A stretch of DNA of 10,781 nt from Cyanobium sp. M55B138 (GTDB taxonomy: Bacteria; Cyanobacteriota; Cyanobacteriia; PCC-6307; Cyanobiaceae): positions 1-10,781 of the forward strand of contig JAGYNF010000037.1 of the NCBI GenBank assembly GCA_018400215.1, given 5' to 3'. Shown here piece by piece: positions 6,813 to 10,781 of the stretch. Under the pieces are notes generated by a model. That model was given only the letters and a program-made list of their open reading frames with translations, had not been told where the DNA came from and did not search any database. Both the position numbers and the translations under genes were made by a program. Each line of letters starts with the position of its first letter. The first letter of the stretch is position 1.

Positions 6813-7241
6813 ATGCATCTCGTACCAGACGCCTTCAAGAGCTGCGACCACCCGATGCAGATCGTGGCGCGGGCCCTGCAGTATTTCGCCGCCCATTTCA
6901 GCGACCCCCTGCCCATCACCGAGCTGGCCCAGGCCCTCAACACCAGCCAGGATTGCCTCGATTTCAGCTTTGATCAGATCCGTGGCATGACGCCGGCCCA
7001 GGCGCTGCAGGCCCATCGGCTGAACAAGCTCTTTGCCGTGCTCACCGACCAGCCCCGGCAGGGGCTGGAGCGGGCCATCCAAACCTGCGGGCTGGACCAG
7101 ACCGCCGGCGTGGTGAGCCTGTTTGAGCAAACCTTCGGCATTGACATGTCACTGTTTCTACTCACCAGCCGGCGGGCGGCCGATGATCGGTTGTTCCGCC
7201 AGCGCCATCCCGACCCCCAGGCCCTCGTGTTGCCGTCCTGA
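6813..7241 (+). CDS. Small AraC-type helix-turn-helix protein (DNA-binding domain only)
   Basis: The 142-residue product looks like a stand-alone AraC/XylS DNA-binding domain. The first helix-turn-helix is around residues 35-54 (PITELAQALNTSQDCLDFSF), followed by the conserved connecting helix pattern GMTPAQALQAHRLNKL. The second is around 85-109 (LERAIQTCGLDQTAGVVSLFEQTFG). AraC family members normally add a sensor domain and reach about 250-300 residues; none is present. The second motif is divergent: the usual SxF of helix 6 and the SPxxYR end are missing (GIDMSLFLLTSR instead), so DNA binding is not certain. The start is unclear: ATG 6813 was chosen as the first in-frame ATG, GTG 6726 and TTG 6696 are possible, and none has a Shine-Dalgarno. 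Targets are unknown. It is followed closely by the Cys-rich ORF. Confidence 0.75.
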   Translation: MHLVPDAFKSCDHPMQIVARALQYFAAHFSDPLPITELAQALNTSQDCLDFSFDQIRGMTPAQALQAHRLNKLFAVLTDQPRQGLERAIQTCGLDQTAGVVSLFEQTFGIDMSLFLLTSRRAADDRLFRQRHPDPQALVLPS

Positions 7242-7269
7242 GCCAGCCCTCCTTTCCCGAGATGTCGCC

Positions 7270-7440
7270 TTGGCGTTCTGTTCCAGCTGTCAGCACCTGA
7301 GCGGATTTCCGGGGCCGATCTGCCGCTGCTTGATCTGGCACCGCACGCTCACGGTGGCCGAGGCCTCGATCCACTCCTGCCCCCTCTGGGCCCCCGGCTC
7401 GGGTCGCAGGCCAGCGGAACGCCCGGGTGGCAGCTGCTAA
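7270..7440 (+). CDS. Probable cysteine-rich miniprotein, 56 residues, function unknown
   Basis: The reading frame after the AraC-type gene encodes a compact peptide with CSSC (residues 4-7), FPGPICRCLIWHR (13-25) and HSCPLW (35-40), then a Gly/Arg/Pro-rich tail ending in Cys. The C-x2-C, C-x-C and single C spacing with nearby His looks like a small zinc- or metal-binding fold. Third codon positions are overwhelmingly G or C, as in neighbouring genes. The only in-frame start near the conserved part is TTG 7270. The frame is open much further upstream (for example ATG 7183), but that would overlap the AraC-type gene. No good ribosome binding site is seen, and the gap after the AraC-type stop is 28 bases, allowing co-transcription. 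I do not recognise a named family. The coding status rests on composition and Cys pattern only. Confidence 0.45.
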   Translation: MAFCSSCQHLSGFPGPICRCLIWHRTLTVAEASIHSCPLWAPGSGRRPAERPGGSC

Positions 7441-7622
7441 TCTCCGGCCATGCGGATCAGTCCACCTTAGGGAGCCTTCGTAGGCCCTGATCGCCGCGCG
7501 ATGTTGTCGCCGAGGTACTGGCCGTTGTGCTGGCCAGGTCGGCTGGATGGTCACGGCGATGACGCCCCGTCGATGGGCAGCAGGCAGTTCATTTTTTCAT
7601 TGTTGTACCTATTTGCAATCCT
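7441..7622 (+). promoter_or_regulatory. Upstream region of the SulP operon with an AT-rich core
   Basis: The 182 bases before the first transporter contain no gene. From about 7588 to 7620 the composition turns abruptly AT-rich (a T6 run, then TGTTGTACCTATTTGC), unlike anything nearby, and this is the likely core promoter of the operon. No clear -10/-35 pair or known regulator site could be fixed. Near its left end GCCT-TCGT-AGGC (7474-7485), extended by two G-C pairs after one bulge, forms a hairpin without a U-tract. CTGGCC/GGCCAG at 7518-7537 is a second weak hairpin. Confidence 0.35.
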
Positions 7623-9158
7623 GTGTTTCAAGGCTGGCAACTGATTCCCAACCGCTCCGCCATCCGCAGCGAAGTGTTGGCTGGCATCGTGGTGGCCCTC
7701 GGCATCATTCCCGAGGCCATTGCCTTCTCGATCGTGGCCGGGGTTGACCCCCAGGTGGGTCTGTTTGGTTCGATCTGCATCCTGATCGTGATTGCCCTGT
7801 TGGGTGGTCGCCCAGGCATGGTCTCCGCCTGCACGGCCGGTGTGGCCCTGCTGATGGGGGGTCTGGTGCAAACCCATGGCCTCAGCTACCTCTTGGCGGC
7901 CTCGATTCTGGCCGGCATCTTCCAGATTGTCTGGGGCTATCTGCGCCTGGCCCACCAGATGCGCTTTGTGCCCAGGGCCGTGACCGTGGGCTTTGTGAAT
8001 TCCATCGGCGCGCTGATCTTTCTGGCCCAGCTGCCCCAGCTGGGTCTGGGCCGTGATGGCGGTGAAACCATCCCCAGCCTGGCCGGCAGCGGCCTGGCGG
8101 TGAGCTGGCCCTGGGTGTGGGGTCTGGTGGCCCTGGGGCTGGTGATCATCTATCAATTGCCACGGCTCACCAGGGTTGTGCCCTCCACCCTGGTGGCGAT
8201 CCTGGTGATCAGTGGCCTGGCGGAATGGTGGCAACTGCCCGTGCCCCGCGTGGGCGATCTGGGCCGACTGCCCACCAGCCTGCCGGTGTTTCAGATCCCG
8301 GAGGTGTTCAGCTCCTTTGACACCCTCGGCATCATCCTGCCCACGGCCCTGGCCATCTCCTTTGTGGGGCTGCTGCAGTCGTTCCTCACCGCCAATGTGG
8401 TGGAGGACATGCTCGATCAGGAGGCCAATTACGAGGCCGAAGCCCGGGCGGAGGGGATCGCCAACATCACCGCTGGACTGTTTGGCGGCATGGCCGGAGC
8501 CGGCATGATCGGTCAGTCGGTGATCAATCTGGAATCCGGTGGCCGCTACCGACTCTCCACCCTCACCGCCGGCATCGGACTGCTGATCCTGGTGATCTCC
8601 CTGAGCAGTTGGCTGGCCCGCATCCCCATGGCCGCCCTGGTGGCCGTGATGATCATGGTGTCGGTGAGCACCGTGAACTGGGACTCCCTGCTGAAGATCA
8701 CCAAGGTGCCCAAGAGCGACACCGCGGTGATGCTGCTCACCCTGGTGCTGGCCCTGCTCACCCGCAACCTGGCCATTGCCGTGCTGGTGGGCGTGGCTCT
8801 GGCCGGAATCCTGTTCAGCCGCAAGGTGGCCAAGGTGATCGCCGTGACAGCCACCTGGCAGGAGGAAGACTGGATCTACTACAAGGTGCAGGGACAACTG
8901 TTCTTTGTGAGCACGGTGTACTTTCTGGCCGGATTCAAACAACATGTGCATCCAGCTCGTGTCACCATCGATATGGAGGCCGCCCACGTGTGGGATCAGT
9001 CGGGCATGCGCGCCCTCGACCAGGTCATCCGCAAGCTGCGCCAGGGGGGATCAGCCGTGGACCTGATCAATCTCAACGCCGAGAGCCTCAATCTCTTCCA
9101 CCGCATCAGTGAAAGCGGTGATGCCCTGGCGGTGGCCCAGCATGGGGTGGGGGGATGA
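7623..9158 (+). CDS. SulP family anion transporter with C-terminal STAS domain (non-BicA branch)
   Basis: A 511-residue membrane protein of the SulP (SLC26-like) family: about fourteen hydrophobic spans from residue 15 to roughly 400, then a short STAS domain ending in [19 protein letters not shown] and DLINLNAES. The family moves sulfate, bicarbonate or other anions. Motifs such as [14 protein letters not shown] (residues 289-302), SGGRYRLST and [13 protein letters not shown] place it in the branch that includes Bacillus YbaR-like putative sulfate permeases, not with BicA. Compared with BicA, the Asp that binds Na+ is Gln (Q252 in LLQSFLT), the second Thr is kept (T256), and the PTGPMT loop is replaced by [12 protein letters not shown]. 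The substrate is therefore unknown and Na+ coupling is doubtful. The start is GTG 7623; no Shine-Dalgarno is visible and no other in-frame start lies nearby upstream. Its TGA overlaps the ATG of the next gene. Confidence 0.9.
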   Translation: MFQGWQLIPNRSAIRSEVLAGIVVALGIIPEAIAFSIVAGVDPQVGLFGSICILIVIALLGGRPGMVSACTAGVALLMGGLVQTHGLSYLLAASILAGIFQIVWGYLRLAHQMRFVPRAVTVGFVNSIGALIFLAQLPQLGLGRDGGETIPSLAGSGLAVSWPWVWGLVALGLVIIYQLPRLTRVVPSTLVAILVISGLAEWWQLPVPRVGDLGRLPTSLPVFQIPEVFSSFDTLGIILPTALAISFVGLLQSFLTANVVEDMLDQEANYEAEARAEGIANITAGLFGGMAGAGMIGQSVINLESGGRYRLSTLTAGIGLLILVISLSSWLARIPMAALVAVMIMVSVSTVNWDSLLKITKVPKSDTAVMLLTLVLALLTRNLAIAVLVGVALAGILFSRKVAKVIAVTATWQEEDWIYYKVQGQLFFVSTVYFLAGFKQHVHPARVTIDMEAAHVWDQSGMRALDQVIRKLRQGGSAVDLINLNAESLNLFHRISESGDALAVAQHGVGG

Positions 9159-10781
9159 GTACCGCCCCCGCCTGGCTGCCCCGCAGCCTCTCGGGCAACA
9201 TCCGTGGGGATATCACCGGCGGCTTTACGGCGGCGGTGGTGGCCCTGCCGCTGGCCCTGGCCTTCGGGGTGGCCTCGGGCGCCGGCCCGATCGCCGGGCT
9301 GTGGGGCGCGATCACCCTGGGGTTCCTCGCCGCCCTGTTTGGCGGCACCCCCAGCCAGGTTTCCGGCCCCACCGGCCCGATGACCGTGATCATGACCGCC
9401 GTGGTGACCCTGCTGGTGGGCCGCCATGGCCCAGCAACCGGCCTGGCCATGGCCTTCTCGGTGGTGCTGCTGGCCGGCGGCTTCCAGGTGCTGTTTGGCC
9501 TGATGAAGCTGGGCCAGTACATCACGATGATGCCCTACACCGTGATCTCCGGCTTCATGTCGGGCATCGGTGTGATCATCATCGTGCTGCAGATTCCCAC
9601 CCTGCTGGGGGTGAACCTGAGCGGCACGATCCCATCCATCGTGACCAAGCTGCCCTGGGCCATCACGGCCCTCAATCCCACCGCCCTGCTGGTGGGTGCG
9701 GCCAGCTTCGGCCTGGTGATGGCCTACCCCAAGCGCTGGAACACGGTGCTGCCAGCCCCCCTGGTGACGCTGGTGGTGATCACCCTGGTCACGGCGCTGT
9801 GGCTGCCCCCAGATGCCCTGCCCCGGCTGGGAACCATTCCCACCGGCCTGCCGCCCCTGGTGATTCCCAGCTTCGGTTGGGGCGACCTACGCACCCTGGC
9901 TGGCTTTGCCCTCACCCTGGCCGTGCTCGGCTCGATTGATTCGCTGCTCACTTCGCTGGTGGCCGACAACATCACCCGCAGCCACCACAACTCCGACCGG
10001 GAGCTGATCGGCCAGGGCATCGGCAACATGGCGGCGGCCCTGGTGGGTGGCCTGCCCGGCGCGGGCGCCACCATGCGCACGGTCACCAACGTGCAGGCCG
10101 GTGGTCGCACCCCCCTCTCGGGCATGGTTCACGCCCTGGTGCTGCTGGTGATCACCCTGGGGGCGGGCCCCCTGGCCAGTCCGATTCCCCAGGCCGTGCT
10201 GGCCGGCATCCTGCTCAAGGTGGGGCTGGAGATCATCGACTGGAACTTCATCTTCCGGGCGCCCCTGCTGTCGTGGACCACCACGGGGCTGATGTGGCTG
10301 GTGTTGATCCTCACGGTGTTCTGGGACCTGATCACCGCGGTGGCGGTGGGCGTATTTCTGGCCAACATCCTCACGATCAAGCGCCAGAACGACCTGCAGC
10401 AGAGCCGCATGCGCACCCTGCAGGGGCTCGACGACGACGAGGACCTCGTCGAAGAGCAGCACCCCCAGCTCGCTCCGCGGGAGCGAGCCATCCTCAAGGG
10501 TTGTGGCAATCACCTGCTGCTGCTGGAACTGAGCGGCCCCCTCAGTTTTGGCGCCGGCAAGTTTTTATCCCAGCAGCTCAGCAGCGTGAATGACTTCGAA
10601 ACCCTGGTGCTGGATCTCAGCCAGGTGCCCCTGCTGGGGGTCACCGCCGCCCTGGCGATCGAAACCATCTGCCTTGACTGCCGCGATCAGGCCCGCAGGG
10701 TGTGGATTGTGAGTGCCCATGCCCAGCCCCTGGAGCGGCTGCAACGGCTGCGTGTGCAGCAGATCCAGGGGCATAAGAATC
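9155..10781 (+). CDS. bicA: BicA-type SulP bicarbonate transporter (cut by right edge)
   Basis: Translation from ATG 9155 stays open for 542 codons to the window end, with only a small C-terminal part missing judging from BicA of Synechococcus PCC 7002. BicA is a plasma-membrane Na+-dependent bicarbonate importer of the CO2-concentrating mechanism. Similarity is strong throughout, for example IRGDITGGFTAAVVALPLAL, GPTGPMTVIMTAV, ITMMPYTVISGFMSGIG and NSDRELIGQGIGN. Residues aligned with the BicA substrate and Na+ sites are kept: T73 (BicA T69), D262 (D258), T266 (T262), G304 (G300) and T306 (T302), as recalled from the published structure. After the membrane part comes an acidic linker (LDDDEDLVEE) and a STAS domain with VPLLGVTAALAIE. 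The gene overlaps the upstream transporter by ATGA, preceded by a G-rich stretch, implying translational coupling. Transport of bicarbonate is inferred from homology; closely related SulP proteins of cyanobacteria are not all tested. Confidence 0.88.
   Translation, partial: MSTAPAWLPRSLSGNIRGDITGGFTAAVVALPLALAFGVASGAGPIAGLWGAITLGFLAALFGGTPSQVSGPTGPMTVIMTAVVTLLVGRHGPATGLAMAFSVVLLAGGFQVLFGLMKLGQYITMMPYTVISGFMSGIGVIIIVLQIPTLLGVNLSGTIPSIVTKLPWAITALNPTALLVGAASFGLVMAYPKRWNTVLPAPLVTLVVITLVTALWLPPDALPRLGTIPTGLPPLVIPSFGWGDLRTLAGFALTLAVLGSIDSLLTSLVADNITRSHHNSDRELIGQGIGNMAAALVGGLPGAGATMRTVTNVQAGGRTPLSGMVHALVLLVITLGAGPLASPIPQAVLAGILLKVGLEIIDWNFIFRAPLLSWTTTGLMWLVLILTVFWDLITAVAVGVFLANILTIKRQNDLQQSRMRTLQGLDDDEDLVEEQHPQLAPRERAILKGCGNHLLLLELSGPLSFGAGKFLSQQLSSVNDFETLVLDLSQVPLLGVTAALAIETICLDCRDQARRVWIVSAHAQPLERLQRLRVQQIQGHKN

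Noticed and set aside
7162..7554. Minus-strand frame across the AraC-SulP interval (130 codons)
   Set aside because: Arg-rich low-complexity product antisense to the better-supported Cys-rich frame and AraC-type gene end.
7551..8987. Minus-strand frame opposite the first SulP gene (478 codons)
   Set aside because: His/Gly/Gln-rich mirror of a membrane protein gene; no motif and no plausible promoter or start.

Overview
The window looks like chromosomal DNA of a GC-rich picocyanobacterium of the Synechococcus/Cyanobium type (inference). The evidence is the gene set: a cyanobacterial class III glutamine synthetase, a BicA-type bicarbonate transporter, a short glycine-tailed RRM protein and a front-end-free acyl-lipid desaturase. 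Codons strongly favour G or C in the third position. Only two copies of the cyanobacterial HIP1 octamer (GCGATCGC) were found in 10.8 kb, which is sparse compared with many beta-cyanobacteria. No transposase, integrase, CRISPR array, rRNA or tRNA was seen; this reads as ordinary core or near-core genome.

Layout. Positions 1-2601 are on the minus strand: the start of an exported protein of unknown function (cut by the left edge) lies 27 bases beyond glycogen phosphorylase (glgP). A 212-base divergent region with a good extended -10 and Shine-Dalgarno for glgP separates it from the plus-strand glnN (GSIII, 2814-4982). A plus-strand fatty acid desaturase (5157-5981) follows, converging on a minus-strand RRM RNA-binding protein gene (6033-6326). 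The two share one strong bidirectional hairpin terminator at 5984-6003. Next comes a 486-base stretch without a convincing protein gene (6327-6812). It holds several perfect hairpins and a possible small RNA. It is followed by a small AraC-type DNA-binding-domain protein (6813-7241) and a probable 56-residue cysteine-rich miniprotein (7270-7440) that is easy to miss because it seems to start with TTG. The right end is a two-gene operon of SulP anion transporters (7623-9158 and 9155 to the edge) joined by an ATGA overlap.

How the genes may work together. GlgP releases glucose-1-phosphate from glycogen. GSIII is the ammonium-assimilating enzyme that cyanobacteria use mostly during nitrogen starvation and recovery. 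Their head-to-head arrangement fits carbon-nitrogen balance, but no GTA-N8-TAC NtcA site was found between them. The desaturase and the RRM protein both belong to families that respond to low temperature in cyanobacteria. The second SulP protein keeps the residues that bind Na+ and bicarbonate in BicA, so it probably feeds the CO2-concentrating mechanism. Its upstream partner belongs to a different SulP branch and lacks the key Asp, so its substrate is open.

The least explained items are the structured region 6577-6684, the cysteine-rich miniprotein, and the pairing of two different SulP subclasses in one operon. I saw no clear, wholly new multi-gene system.
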